NCBI RefSeq assembly: GCF_002973535.1
Contig: NZ_PVEP01000007.1
Span: 104,716-168,715, forward strand
DNA: 64,000 nt
Reading direction: 5' to 3'
DNA from: Albidovulum denitrificans
Lineage (GTDB): Bacteria; Pseudomonadota; Alphaproteobacteria; Rhodobacterales; Rhodobacteraceae
The notes beneath the pieces were generated by a model. It searched no databases. It was given only the letters and a program-made list of their open reading frames with translations, and was not told the DNA's origin. Below are positions 33,647 to 42,157 of the stretch, piece by piece. The first letter of the stretch is position 1. Every line of letters starts with the position of its first letter. Position numbers and translations under genes: made by a program.

Positions 33647-34813
33647 CTACAGTCGCCCCAGCAGCGCCCTGGTCGGCCAGGCATCGGCGGGCATCCCCTG
33701 CCGCTCCTGCTCGCGCTGCACCGCCTCGCGCGTCTTTTCGCCGAGAATGCCGTCGATGGCACCGACGTCATGGCCCTTCGCGGAGAGCTTCTTTTGCAGG
33801 CTCTTCATCTCGCCGTCCGACAGGCCCGGCTCCGGCGATCCGGGATCGTAGACCGGGGCGCCCTCAAGCCGGGTCGCGAAATAGGCCGCTGTCGTGACGT
33901 AGACGAAGCTTTTGTTCCATTCGAAATAGACGCGGAAATTGGGGTAGGCGATGAAGGCCGGCCCCTTGCGCCCCATCGGCAGCAGGATCGACCCCTTCAA
34001 CCCCTGCGCCAGCGGTCCTGACCGGCCCTTCACGCCCATCGCCGCCCATTGGCTGACCGGAAGCTCATGGTTCAGCCCGGTCTTTGACCAGTCGAGATCG
34101 GCGGGCAGCTTCACCTCCTGCAACCACGGCTCATTGCGCCGCCAGCCGAGGTCGCGCAGCATCTTCGCCCCCGACATCAGCGCATCGGCCGAGGATGTCT
34201 TCAGCCGCACATGCCCGTCGCCGTCGCCATCGACGCCGTTATGCAGGATGTCGTCGGGCAGCATCTGCACCTGTCCGATTTCCCCCGCCCAGGCGCCGGT
34301 GGTGCCGCGCGGATCGAAATCGCCGCGTTTATAGAGTTCGAGGGCAGAGAATATCTGCGGCCGGAACAGCTCGGGCCGACGGCAGTCATGCGCCAGCGTC
34401 ACCAGCGCGTTCAGCGTGTTGAAGTTGCCCTGAACCGCGCCGTAATCGGTTTCCAGCGCCCAGAAGGCCAGCAGGACACCGGGCGACACGCCGTAATCCG
34501 CCTGCGCACGTTTCAGGACAGAGGCGTATTTCTGTGCGTTCCGCCCGCCATTCTGGATCCGCCCCGCGCTGATGACGCTGCGCGAGAAGTCGATGAAATC
34601 CTTCCTGAAGACGCCCTGCGCCCGGTCCGCCCGCAGCACCTTCTGATCCTGCCGGACCCCGGCGAAGAAGGCGTTTACCGTGCCGCTGTCATAGCCCTTC
34701 GACTGCGCCTCGGCGGCCAGCCCGCCGACGAAACCGTCGAAACTGCCGCCGCATTGGGCCAGCGCGATCTGCGGGGCCAGGGCCAGGGCAAGGATGGGGA
34801 AAAGACGACGCAT
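33647..34813 (-). CDS. Lytic murein transglycosylase (MltB/SLT_2 type) with peptidoglycan-binding domain
   Basis: A 388-residue protein. It has a signal peptide (to ALAQ-CGG) and an SLT_2 catalytic domain (~25-320). The catalytic Glu is in LAFWALETDYGAVQG. Substrate-groove motifs are GTTGAWAGEIGQVQMLPDDIL and DGDGDGHVRLKTSSADAL. A C-terminal peptidoglycan-binding domain (~330-388) includes LSAKGHDVGAIDGILGEKTR. It cleaves glycan strands of murein to 1,6-anhydro ends in the periplasm. The start at 34813 gives the signal peptide; the longer frame is not supported. Confidence 0.93.
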   Translation of the reverse strand: MRRLFPILALALAPQIALAQCGGSFDGFVGGLAAEAQSKGYDSGTVNAFFAGVRQDQKVLRADRAQGVFRKDFIDFSRSVISAGRIQNGGRNAQKYASVLKRAQADYGVSPGVLLAFWALETDYGAVQGNFNTLNALVTLAHDCRRPELFRPQIFSALELYKRGDFDPRGTTGAWAGEIGQVQMLPDDILHNGVDGDGDGHVRLKTSSADALMSGAKMLRDLGWRRNEPWLQEVKLPADLDWSKTGLNHELPVSQWAAMGVKGRSGPLAQGLKGSILLPMGRKGPAFIAYPNFRVYFEWNKSFVYVTTAAYFATRLEGAPVYDPGSPEPGLSDGEMKSLQKKLSAKGHDVGAIDGILGEKTREAVQREQERQGMPADAWPTRALLGRL

Positions 34814-34962
34814 GACACTCTCCGGTTGACACGGGCGCCAGCCTATCAATCCTTGCATTGGCGACAAGCCGCCTGATGCCGAATTCCTTTGGGCAAGCGT
34901 TAAGATTTGTTTAAGCATTGTTGATGAATCTCTGACAACGCAGGGCGGAGCGCGCCATTAGG

Positions 34963-34983
34963 CCCTCCTGACATGCAGGAGGG
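34963..34983 (+). promoter_or_regulatory. Hairpin occluding the ribosome binding site of the receiver gene
   Basis: The perfect 8-bp stem CCCTCCTG (34963-34970) / CAGGAGGG (34976-34983) with the loop ACATG. The right arm is the Shine-Dalgarno sequence of the ATG at 34987. Translation should be low unless the hairpin opens. Confidence 0.6.
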
Positions 34984-34986
34984 GCG

Positions 34987-35349
34987 ATGCGCGTACTGAT
35001 CGTCGAAAGCGATCCGAACCTGGGCTGGATCTGGAAACGCCATGTTGAGCGGTTCTCGGCAGAGGTCACGCTGGTCCAGTCGCAGGAAGCCGCCGTTACC
35101 CATATCGAGCGGGAAGAGATCGACATCGTCGTGCTGGACCTGATCCTTGGCGGCGGCAGCGCGATCGCGGTGGCCGATTACTGTGCCTATCGCCGCCCCG
35201 ATGCGAAGATCATCTTCGTCACCAATACCAGCTTCTTCTCCGACGGCTCGATCTTTCAGCATATCCCGAACGCCTGCGCCTTCCTGCCCTCACGCACCCC
35301 GCCCGAGGATCTTGCGGCGGTGGTGGAACATTACGGCTCCGCCCCCTGA
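34987..35349 (+). CDS. Stand-alone receiver-domain protein
   Basis: A 120-residue single-domain response regulator. The first strand is RVLIVESDPNLGWIW, the probable phospho-Asp is in DIVVLDLILGGGS, and Thr/Asn are in IIFVTNTSFF. The conserved Lys before the last helix is replaced: the segment reads CAFLPSRTPPEDLAAVV instead of xxKPxxxxxL. Phosphorylation-driven switching may therefore be altered. No output domain, so it would act by protein contact. The Shine-Dalgarno is buried in a hairpin. No kinase gene is adjacent. Confidence 0.83.
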   Translation: MRVLIVESDPNLGWIWKRHVERFSAEVTLVQSQEAAVTHIEREEIDIVVLDLILGGGSAIAVADYCAYRRPDAKIIFVTNTSFFSDGSIFQHIPNACAFLPSRTPPEDLAAVVEHYGSAP

Positions 35350-35353
35350 CGTC

Positions 35354-36328
35354 TCAGCCGCGCCCGTGCGGGGCGGCGAAGTCGAGGATCGGGTTGATGG
35401 GGATGATCCGGTTCGGATTGATGGTGTCGTGGCTGTAGTGGTAGTGCCGGACGATGTGGTCCAGATGCACCGTTCCCGCCACCCCCGGCCATTGGTAAAG
35501 ATCGCGCGTGTACGGCCAGAGGTTCGGATAGTCGATCAGCCGCCGCCGGTTGCACTTGAAATGCAGGTGATAGACGGAATCGAACCGCACCAGCGTAGTG
35601 AAAAGCCGCCAGTCGGCTTCGGTCGGGCGGTCGCCCAGCAGGAAGCGGGACTGCCCAAGCCGGTCGTCCAGCCAGTCGAGCGTTTCGAAAAGCGCGTGGA
35701 CGGCGGCGTCATAAGGGGCCTGCGCGGTGGCGAACCCGGCCTTGTAGACGCCGTTGTTGACGCGGTCATAGATGCGGGCGTTCAGCGCCTCGATCTCATC
35801 GCGCAGGGACACGGGCCAGTAATCGTCGTGGTTCCCGGTCAGCCCGTCGAAGGCGGAATTGAACATGCGGATAATCTCCGCGCTTTCGTTCGACACGATC
35901 GTGCCGCGCGCCTTGTCCCAAAGGATCGGCACCGTCACCCGGCCCGTCGCGTCGGGCTTGGCGCGGGTGTAGATGTCCCGCAGGAAGGCCGCGCCGAAAA
36001 GCGTGTCGCCTGTCGCGCCGGGAAAATCGGTGCGGAAGGTCCAGCCGTCGTCCAGCATGTCGGGATGGACGACGGAAACCCCGATCATGTCTTCCAGCCC
36101 TTTCAGCGCGCGGAAGATCAGCGTGCGATGCGCCCAGGGGCAGGCGTAGGAGACATAGAGGTGATAGCGCCCCGCCTCGGCCCCGAAGCCGCCGGTGCCG
36201 GACGGTCCCGGCGCGCCGTCGGCGGTGATCCAGTTGCGGAACTTCGCCGTGTCGCGCTTGAACGCGCCGCCCGAGGCGGCGGTGTCATACCAGCCGCTGT
36301 GCCATGTGCCGTTGATGAGCTGCCCCAT
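35354..36328 (-). CDS. Glutathione S-transferase, glutathionyl-hydroquinone reductase type
   Basis: A 324-residue protein. The N-terminal thioredoxin-like domain has the active-site Cys in YVSYACPWAHRTLI, VPILWDK and the glutathione-binding SNESAEIIRMFN. The C-terminal helical domain ends in the YqjG-type HYHYSHDTINPNRIIPINP-like segment. The CPWAxR motif and length of ~320 define the Xi/omega-like group that reduces glutathionyl-hydroquinones. Start at 36328 with AGGAGG 7 bases upstream. Confidence 0.92.
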   Translation of the reverse strand: MGQLINGTWHSGWYDTAASGGAFKRDTAKFRNWITADGAPGPSGTGGFGAEAGRYHLYVSYACPWAHRTLIFRALKGLEDMIGVSVVHPDMLDDGWTFRTDFPGATGDTLFGAAFLRDIYTRAKPDATGRVTVPILWDKARGTIVSNESAEIIRMFNSAFDGLTGNHDDYWPVSLRDEIEALNARIYDRVNNGVYKAGFATAQAPYDAAVHALFETLDWLDDRLGQSRFLLGDRPTEADWRLFTTLVRFDSVYHLHFKCNRRRLIDYPNLWPYTRDLYQWPGVAGTVHLDHIVRHYHYSHDTINPNRIIPINPILDFAAPHGRG

Positions 36329-36547
36329 GCGGACCTCCTGTTCGCGAGGGCCAAAGGTAGCCCGCGCGGCGCTCAAACCCAATCCGCATCCGCGCAAAAC
36401 CCCTCTGCACCGGCGCACAGCATTGTTGCCGCAGGGGCATCAGCACCGCCCCTAACGCCGCGACTGGGCATAGGATCAGGTATAAGCGCCGGAATGGCTT
36501 GCAATTTTGTCCCACCTGCCCATGCTGAGGGTCGGGGGGAACGTGGT

Positions 36548-36898
36548 ATGACGGATTATCTGCCGGAAGCAATCCGCGCAGGGCTGGAAGAGGCCCGCAA
36601 ACGGGAACAACGCCGACGCTCGCGCCTGTGCGTTCACGCGGGGGAGGAGGTCTATCCGATCCTGCGCTACTGGGACACGGGCTTTTCGCTGGATGCCGAT
36701 CAGGTGCAGGCGCTGCGCGGCCGGGTCGATATCTATGACGGGCCGAAGCACCTGTACAACTCGCTCATCATCGCAGCGGATATTGAGGCGGGGGAGCTGA
36801 TCTGCACCATGAAACGCTCCACCCCCACATTCGACCGCGCGCCGCTGGACTACGCCCGCGACGATGAGGCGCCCGTGGGCTACCTTCCGCGCAGCTAG
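36548..36898 (+). CDS. Conserved hypothetical protein
   Basis: 116 residues. A basic helical N-terminus (GLEEARKREQRRRSRLCVHA) is followed by an alpha/beta region (EEVYPILRYWDTGFSLDADQ, LRGRVDIYDGPKHLYNSLII, AGELICTMKRSTPTFDRAPL). No signal peptide or known motif. The compact fold and the final PVGYLPRS are reminiscent of conserved Rhodobacterales hypothetical proteins. Its stop overlaps the convergent L,D-transpeptidase stop. I do not recognise a function. The 219 bases upstream hold no other gene. Confidence 0.75.
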   Translation: MTDYLPEAIRAGLEEARKREQRRRSRLCVHAGEEVYPILRYWDTGFSLDADQVQALRGRVDIYDGPKHLYNSLIIAADIEAGELICTMKRSTPTFDRAPLDYARDDEAPVGYLPRS

Positions 36899-37437
36899 GG
36901 TCGGATGTCCACCGGCGTGCCGATGGGTGTGATGCGCCACAGTTCCTCGATCTCGGCATCCGCGACGGCGATGCAGCCGGCTGTCCAGTCATGGCGCAGC
37001 GTCGCCTTGCCGAAAAACGCGTTCGGCTGGCCATGGATGAAGATGTCACCGCCCGGCGCATAGCCGCCCGCGCTGGCGCGGATCACGTCCTCGCGCTGCG
37101 GATAGTCGATCCCCAGCGAGAGGTGAAAGCGGCTGTTGGCATTGCGACGGTCGATCCTGAACAGCCCCTCGGGCGTCTTGCCGTCGCCCTGCCGTTCCTT
37201 GTCGCCTTCGGGCGCGAAGCCAAGGGCCACGGTGTAGGTTCGAAGCGCCGCCCCGTCGCGATAGACGGTCAGGCGGCGCGCCGATTTCTCGATCAGGATG
37301 CGGTCGATCTGGCCGCTGAGCGGCGGCAGAGGCGCGGGTGCCGGTTCCGGCAGGCGGTAGCGGTAAAGCGCCAGCGCCCCGATCGCCAGCGCCGTCAGGA
37401 TCAGGATCGCCTGGAAAAGCCGCCTCAGCGCCGTCAT
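36895..37437 (-). CDS. L,D-transpeptidase family protein (YkuD domain)
   Basis: A 180-residue protein. An N-terminal membrane anchor (LFQAILILTALAIGALALYR) and a Pro-rich linker precede a YkuD domain (~45-180) with RILIEKSARRLTVYRDG and GKTPEGLFRIDRRN. The catalytic signature is FIHGQPN...HDWTAGCIAV, with the nucleophile Cys in TAGC. The usual family sequence is HGxxxxxxxG...SxGCIR/H; here SxGC reads TAGC. It forms or edits L,D cross-links in murein or attaches lipoprotein. It overlaps the aminotransferase gene by 4 bases as the downstream partner. Confidence 0.9.
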   Translation of the reverse strand: MTALRRLFQAILILTALAIGALALYRYRLPEPAPAPLPPLSGQIDRILIEKSARRLTVYRDGAALRTYTVALGFAPEGDKERQGDGKTPEGLFRIDRRNANSRFHLSLGIDYPQREDVIRASAGGYAPGGDIFIHGQPNAFFGKATLRHDWTAGCIAVADAEIEELWRITPIGTPVDIRP

Positions 37438-38630
37438 TGCACGTCGGCAAAGGCCTGTTGCAGCCGCTCCACCGCCTCGACCACCCGCGCGCGCGGCGTG
37501 GCGAGGTTGAAGCGCAGGAAGCTTTCGCCGCCCGCCCCGAAACTCGCGCCGTGATTGGCGGCGATCCGCGCCTCGCCCGCGACACGGGCGTTCGCGGCAT
37601 CCGCGCCCATCCCGAGACCGGCGAAATCGACCCAGGCGAGATAGGTCGCCTCAAGCGGCATCGAGGCGAGGCCGGGAATTTCCCCGATCCCGGCATCGAA
37701 GACCTTCCGGTTGCCGTCGAGATAGGCGACGAGGGCATCGACCCAGGCCGCGCCTTCGGGCGAATAGGCGGCCGTCGCCATATGCATGCCAAAGCTGTTG
37801 CCGGAAATGCCCAGCGCCGCCATCTTCGCGCCGAAAGCCGCGCGCAGGCGGTCATCGGCGATGATGACATTGCCGGTATGGCTGCCCGCGATGTTGAAGG
37901 TCTTCGTCGTCGCGGACATGGTGACCAGCCGGTCCGCAATTTCCGGCACCGCCGTCGCCATGACCAGATGCTTGTGACCGGGATAGACCAGATCGTGATG
38001 GATCTCGTCCGAGATCAGGATCAGGTCGTGGCGCCGGGCGAAATCGGCGATCTGGCGCAGTTCCGCGGCGGTCCAGACCCGACCGCCGGGGTTGTGCGGC
38101 GAACAGAGGATCATCATCTTTTCGCGCCCGGTCATCTGCGCGTCCCATGCGGCGATGTCGAGCGTATAGCGCCCGCCGTCCCGCGCCAGACGGCATTCGA
38201 CGACCTCGCGCCCGGCGGCTTTGATGACGCGGGCGAAGGCGTGGTAGACCGGGGTCATCAGGACGACGCCGTCACCGGGCTTCGTGAAGGCCTCGACACA
38301 GATGCCGGTGCCGTTGACAAGGCCGTGGGTGGTAAAGATCCACTCCGGTGCGACCTGCCAGCCATGGCGGGTTTCCATCCACCAGCGGATCGCATCGAGA
38401 TAGGCGCCGTCATCGCCGAAATAGCCGTAGATCCCGTGGCGCAACTGCGCCTCGACCGCGCGCTGGATGCAGGGCGCGGCGCGAAAGTCCATGTCGGCGA
38501 CCCACATGGAAATGCCGTCCTTCGGATCGACCCCGTAAAGAGCCTCCATCTTGTCCCATTTCGAACAATGGGTCCCCACACGGTCGATGATCTCGTCAAA
38601 ACTCATATCCGTGGCCCGGTCCAAACTCAT
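37434..38630 (-). CDS. MalY/PatB family PLP-dependent aminotransferase / cystathionine beta-lyase
   Basis: A 398-residue fold-type I PLP enzyme. It has the N-terminal segment SMWVADMDFRAAPCIQ typical of the MalY/PatB C-S lyases, the cofactor contacts MILCSPHNPGGRVW and LISDEIHHDLVYPG, and the Schiff-base Lys in SATTKTFNIAGSHTGN. It probably performs beta-elimination on cystathionine or a related S-conjugate. The start at 38630 has GGAGG at 6-base spacing. Upstream in-frame ATGs would add a non-conserved leader. Cotranscribed with the L,D-transpeptidase. Confidence 0.92.
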   Translation of the reverse strand: MSLDRATDMSFDEIIDRVGTHCSKWDKMEALYGVDPKDGISMWVADMDFRAAPCIQRAVEAQLRHGIYGYFGDDGAYLDAIRWWMETRHGWQVAPEWIFTTHGLVNGTGICVEAFTKPGDGVVLMTPVYHAFARVIKAAGREVVECRLARDGGRYTLDIAAWDAQMTGREKMMILCSPHNPGGRVWTAAELRQIADFARRHDLILISDEIHHDLVYPGHKHLVMATAVPEIADRLVTMSATTKTFNIAGSHTGNVIIADDRLRAAFGAKMAALGISGNSFGMHMATAAYSPEGAAWVDALVAYLDGNRKVFDAGIGEIPGLASMPLEATYLAWVDFAGLGMGADAANARVAGEARIAANHGASFGAGGESFLRFNLATPRARVVEAVERLQQAFADVQ

Positions 38631-38731
38631 GTCACGTCCTCCGCTGGTCCGGGGACCTTCCGCCATCGCGCGGCTGGGTGCAAGGCCCCGCCCCATTGCG
38701 CGCGGCGGGGCCATGTCCTAAATCACGGGCC

Positions 38732-39253
38732 ATGACGACACGCCCGATCCTGATCCACCCCGACCCGCGCCTGAAAAAGCGCTGCGACCCCGTGACCGAG
38801 ATCACGGAGGAACTGCGCATGGCTGCCTCGGACATGCTGGAAACCATGTATGACGCGCCCGGCGTCGGCCTTGCCGGGCCGCAGGTCGGTCTGATGACGC
38901 GCATCCTGGTGATGGATTGCGTCAAGGACCCGGAGGCCGCGCCGCGCCCGATGGTGCTGATGAACCCCGAGGTGACATGGGCGTCCGAGGCGCTGAACAC
39001 CTATGAGGAAGGCTGCCTGTCGATCCCAGAGCAATATGCCGAGGTGACGCGGCCCGCCGAGGTCAAGGTGCGCTGGCTGGCGCTCGACGGGTCCGAGCGG
39101 GAAGAACATTTCGCCGGTCTCTGGGCGACCTGCGTGCAGCATGAGATCGACCACCTGAACGGCAAGCTGTTCATCGACTACCTGACGCCGCTGAAACGCC
39201 AGCTCATCACCCGGAAGATGGAGAAGCTGAAGCGCGAGCGGGCGCGTCTGTGA
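38732..39253 (+). CDS. def: Peptide deformylase
   Basis: A 173-residue protein with all three catalytic motifs intact: GVGLAGPQVG, EGCLSIP (metal-ligand Cys) and QHEIDHLNG (HExxH). It removes the formyl group from nascent proteins. It is first in a def / def-like / fmt cluster, the usual grouping with methionyl-tRNA formyltransferase. Overlaps the next gene by 4 bases (GTGA). Confidence 0.97.
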   Translation: MTTRPILIHPDPRLKKRCDPVTEITEELRMAASDMLETMYDAPGVGLAGPQVGLMTRILVMDCVKDPEAAPRPMVLMNPEVTWASEALNTYEEGCLSIPEQYAEVTRPAEVKVRWLALDGSEREEHFAGLWATCVQHEIDHLNGKLFIDYLTPLKRQLITRKMEKLKRERARL

Positions 39254-39753
39254 CCGTCCGCCGCTTCATCCCCTATGGCGACCGGCGCCTGCATGTGCCG
39301 GCCGAGCCGGTGGCCGGGGTGAATGAGACCGTGCGCATGATCTGGGACGACATGGTCGAGACGATGGACGCGATGCCGGGTTACGGCCTTGCCGCGCCGC
39401 AGATCGGGATCGGGCTGCGCCTTGCGGTCGTGGACTGTTCCGACAAGCGCGGGCAGGCGGTGAAACTGGCCAATCCCGAGGTGCTGCATGCCTCGGTCCA
39501 GATGCGCCGGCATGAGGAGGCGAGCCCGAACCTGCCCGGCGTCTCGGCGGTGATCGAGCGGCCCCGCGCGGTGACGGTGCGGTTCCTGAACGAGGATGGC
39601 GAGATGGAGGACCGCGATTTCGTCGGCCTCTGGGCCACCTCTGTGCAGCATCAGATCGACCATCTGAACGGGCGGGTCTATGTCGACCACCTGTCGCCCG
39701 TGCGCCGCAAGATGCTGGTGGCGCGGGCCGAAAAGCTGAAGAAGCGCGGATAG
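39250..39753 (+). CDS. Degenerate peptide deformylase homologue
   Basis: A 167-residue protein with the deformylase fold, but motif 2 reads EASPNLPGV instead of EGCLSxP (no metal Cys) and motif 3 reads QHQIDHLNG instead of QHExDHL (catalytic Glu replaced by Gln). Motif 1 (GYGLAAPQIG) is kept. By family knowledge this should abolish deformylase activity. The rest of the protein is intact, so it is not simply decaying. GTG start at 39250 overlapping the def stop shows translational coupling. Possible roles: heteromer with Def, ribosome binding or a regulatory decoy (inference). Confidence 0.9.
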   Translation: MTVRRFIPYGDRRLHVPAEPVAGVNETVRMIWDDMVETMDAMPGYGLAAPQIGIGLRLAVVDCSDKRGQAVKLANPEVLHASVQMRRHEEASPNLPGVSAVIERPRAVTVRFLNEDGEMEDRDFVGLWATSVQHQIDHLNGRVYVDHLSPVRRKMLVARAEKLKKRG

Positions 39754-39760
39754 GGTGGAT

Positions 39761-39813
39761 GCCGGGGGCTTCGCGCCCCCGGACCCCCGCGGAGTATTTG
39801 CGCAACGAAGAAG
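39761..39813 (+). repeat. GGGGGC-hairpin / GGAGTATTTGC repeat, copy 1
   Basis: GCCGGGGGC-TTCGC-GCCCCCGG hairpin followed by ACCCCCGCGGAGTATTTGC and AACGAAGAAGG, ending just before the fmt start. A related unit precedes the DUF1491 gene at 54776-54845. Confidence 0.6.
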
Positions 39814-39822
39814 GAACGGCCG

Positions 39823-40719
39823 ATGCGCGTGATCTTCATGGGGACGCCCGAATTTTCGGTTCCTGCGCTCGACGCGCTGGCGGCGGCGCATGAGGTTGTC
39901 TGCGTCTATACCCAGCCGCCGCGCCCGGCGGGGCGGGGGAAGAAGGACCGGCCGAGCCCGGTGCAGGTCCGGGCCGCGGCGCTGGGCCTGCCGGTGCGCC
40001 ATCCCGTAAGCCTGAAGGACGCGGCGGCGCAGTCGGAATTCGCCGCGCTGCAGGCCGATGTGGCGGTGGTCGTGGCCTATGGGCTGATCCTGCCGCAGGC
40101 GGTTCTGGAGGCGCCGGTGCAGGGCTGCCTGAACATCCATGCCTCGCTTCTGCCGCGCTGGCGCGGGGCGGCGCCGATCCACCGGGCAATCATGGCGGGC
40201 GATGCGGAAACCGGGGTCTGCATCATGCAGATGGAGGCGGGGCTGGATACCGGGCCGGTGCTGCTGCGTCGGGAGGTGACGATCGGCGCGGAGGAGACGA
40301 CGGGCGCGTTGCATGACCGGCTGTCGGCCCTCGCGGCCGGTGCGATTGTCGAGGCGCTGGCCGGGCTGGAGGGCCTGGTGCCGATGCCGCAACCGGAGGC
40401 GGGCGTGACCTATGCCGCGAAGATCGACAAGGCCGAGGCGCGGGTGGACTGGACCCGCCCGGCGGCGGAGGTCGACCGGCTGATCCGGGGCCTGTCGCCC
40501 TTTCCCGGCGCATGGGTCGAGGTCGGTGGAGAGCGGGTGAAACTTCTCCGCTCACGGCTGGTGGCGGGGCAGGGGGCGCCGGGGCAGGTTCTGTCGGGCT
40601 TTACCGTGGCCTGCGGCACCGGCGCGGTCGAGGTGACCGAGGCGCAGCGCGAGGGCAAGCGGCCGATGCCGGTGGCCGAGGTCTTGCGCGGGCTGTCCCT
40701 GCCGGAACGGCTGGCGTGA
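39823..40719 (+). CDS. fmt: Methionyl-tRNA formyltransferase
   Basis: A 298-residue protein. The N-terminal formyltransferase domain has [15 protein letters not shown] and the catalytic core [20 protein letters not shown]. The C-terminal OB-like domain (~205-298) includes [15 protein letters not shown] and FPGAWVEV. It formylates initiator Met-tRNA. It follows def and the def-like gene after a repeat element, so it is in the same formylation cluster. Confidence 0.97.
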   Translation: MRVIFMGTPEFSVPALDALAAAHEVVCVYTQPPRPAGRGKKDRPSPVQVRAAALGLPVRHPVSLKDAAAQSEFAALQADVAVVVAYGLILPQAVLEAPVQGCLNIHASLLPRWRGAAPIHRAIMAGDAETGVCIMQMEAGLDTGPVLLRREVTIGAEETTGALHDRLSALAAGAIVEALAGLEGLVPMPQPEAGVTYAAKIDKAEARVDWTRPAAEVDRLIRGLSPFPGAWVEVGGERVKLLRSRLVAGQGAPGQVLSGFTVACGTGAVEVTEAQREGKRPMPVAEVLRGLSLPERLA

Positions 40720-40777
40720 CGCTTTCCCTGGGCCGCCCGCATCCCCATATTGCACAAAGCACAGCGCGGAGGCGGGC

Positions 40778-41020
40778 ATGGTCGTGATCTGGCTTATCAT
40801 CATCGGGGCGGCGGCGGGCTTCATCGCTACGCGGCTGATGGACCTTCAGACCGACATCGTCACCACCATCGCCATCGGTGTGCTGGGGGCGATCGTCGGT
40901 GGCTTTGTCCTGCGCATGGCGCTTGCGATCGCGGGGTTCGCCTCGGGCTTTGTCGGGGCGGTTCTGGGGGCGATGGCGTTGATCTGGCTCTGGAACACCT
41001 ACGGGCCGGGGCGGCGCTAG
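40778..41020 (+). CDS. GlsB/YeaQ/YmgE family stress membrane protein
   Basis: 80 residues. Three hydrophobic segments carry glycine-zipper patterns (IIIGAAAGFIATRLM; IAIGVLGAIVGGFVLRMA; FASGFVGAVLGAMALIWLW). This is the transglycosylase-associated (GlsB/YeaQ) family of small stress-associated membrane proteins. GCGGAGGCGGGC lies before the ATG. No EcfG promoter is visible here, unlike the GSR island genes. Its 3' end overlaps the convergent gene by 4 bases. Confidence 0.85.
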   Translation: MVVIWLIIIGAAAGFIATRLMDLQTDIVTTIAIGVLGAIVGGFVLRMALAIAGFASGFVGAVLGAMALIWLWNTYGPGRR

Positions 41021-41637
41021 ACGCGCGGCGGGCGGGCCTTGTAGACCGGCAGGCGCCAGCCGAAGGTCAGGCTTCCGGCCCGCAGCGCGAAGGTGACGGC
41101 GGCGCAGATCAGAAGCGCGGGGCCGGGCGCGGTCAGGTGCAGCGCCAGCACCGCGGCGGCGGCGCCCGCAAATGCCGCGGTAACGTAAAGCTCCCCCTGT
41201 TTCAGGACCAGCGGTACCTCGTTGCACACCACGTCGCGCATGAGGCCGCCGAAGCAGCCGGTGGCGATCCCCATGATGAGGGTGACGGCCCAGTGATGCC
41301 CGGCTGCCAGCGCGACTCCGACACCCGCCGGAACCGCGACCGACAGCGCCAGCGCGTCGAGCCAGGTCAGCACTTTCAGGCGGCTTTCGAACAGATGGGC
41401 GGTGAAGAAGACGAGGGTTGCCGCGGCGACGGCAACGCCGATCAGCGCGGGCTGGGCGATCCAGAACACCGGATCGCGGTTCAGCAGCACGTCGCGCAGC
41501 GTGCCGCCGCCGACGGCCGTCAGGCTGGCCACGAAGGCAAATCCGATGATGTCAAGCTGCGCCCGGCTGGCCACCAGCGCGCCCGTGAGCGCAAAGACGA
41601 AGACCGAGGCATAATCGAGAAGCTCAGGCAGCGTCAT
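41017..41637 (-). CDS. TRIC/UPF0126 family membrane protein (YadS/YicG-like)
   Basis: A 206-residue protein with seven predicted membrane segments in two similar repeats. It has [20 protein letters not shown] and [20 protein letters not shown], the GGGxxRD / GGxxRD repeat signature of trimeric intracellular cation channels. The bacterial members are probably K+-permeable channels; the physiological role is uncertain. Start at 41637 ([13 protein letters not shown]). It overlaps rnhA by 14 bases. Confidence 0.92.
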   Translation of the reverse strand: MTLPELLDYASVFVFALTGALVASRAQLDIIGFAFVASLTAVGGGTLRDVLLNRDPVFWIAQPALIGVAVAAATLVFFTAHLFESRLKVLTWLDALALSVAVPAGVGVALAAGHHWAVTLIMGIATGCFGGLMRDVVCNEVPLVLKQGELYVTAAFAGAAAAVLALHLTAPGPALLICAAVTFALRAGSLTFGWRLPVYKARPPRV

Positions 41638-42097
41638 GGGGTTTCTTCGGCTTGAAGGGCGCCATGCCCGCGCGGGCAAGCTCATCCGCGCGTTCGTTTT
41701 CAGGGTGGCCGGCATGGCCCTTGATCCATTCCCAGGTGACGCGGTGCCGCGCGCGGGCCTCATCCAGCCTTTGCCAGAGGTCGACATTCTTCACCGGCTT
41801 CTTGTCGGCGGTCTTCCAGCCGTTCCGCTTCCAGCCGTGGATCCATTGCGACACGCCGTTCTTCACATAGGCAGAGTCGGTGACGACGGTGATTTCCGTG
41901 TCGCGCTTTAGCGCCTCAAGCGCCGAGATCGCCGCCAGAAGCTCCATCCGGTTGTTGGTTGTGTCGGCCTCGCCGCCGTTCAACTCGCGGGTCTTGACGA
42001 CCGTCTCCCCCTCGCGCGCGATCATCAGCACACCCCAGCCGCCGGGGCCGGGATTGCCGGAGCAGGCTCCGTCGGTATAGGCGAAAAGCTCTGGCAT
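41624..42097 (-). CDS. rnhA: Ribonuclease HI
   Basis: A 157-residue protein with the carboxylate catalytic set in [43 protein letters not shown] and [15 protein letters not shown]. It degrades RNA in RNA-DNA hybrids. Cotranscribed with the overlapping TRIC gene. Confidence 0.97.
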   Translation of the reverse strand: MPELFAYTDGACSGNPGPGGWGVLMIAREGETVVKTRELNGGEADTTNNRMELLAAISALEALKRDTEITVVTDSAYVKNGVSQWIHGWKRNGWKTADKKPVKNVDLWQRLDEARARHRVTWEWIKGHAGHPENERADELARAGMAPFKPKKPHDAA

Positions 42098-42157
42098 CGG
42101 TCCCCCGTTCGGTTCGCTGAGGGGATAGGGCGCGGGGGGCGGGCGGTCAACCGGCGC

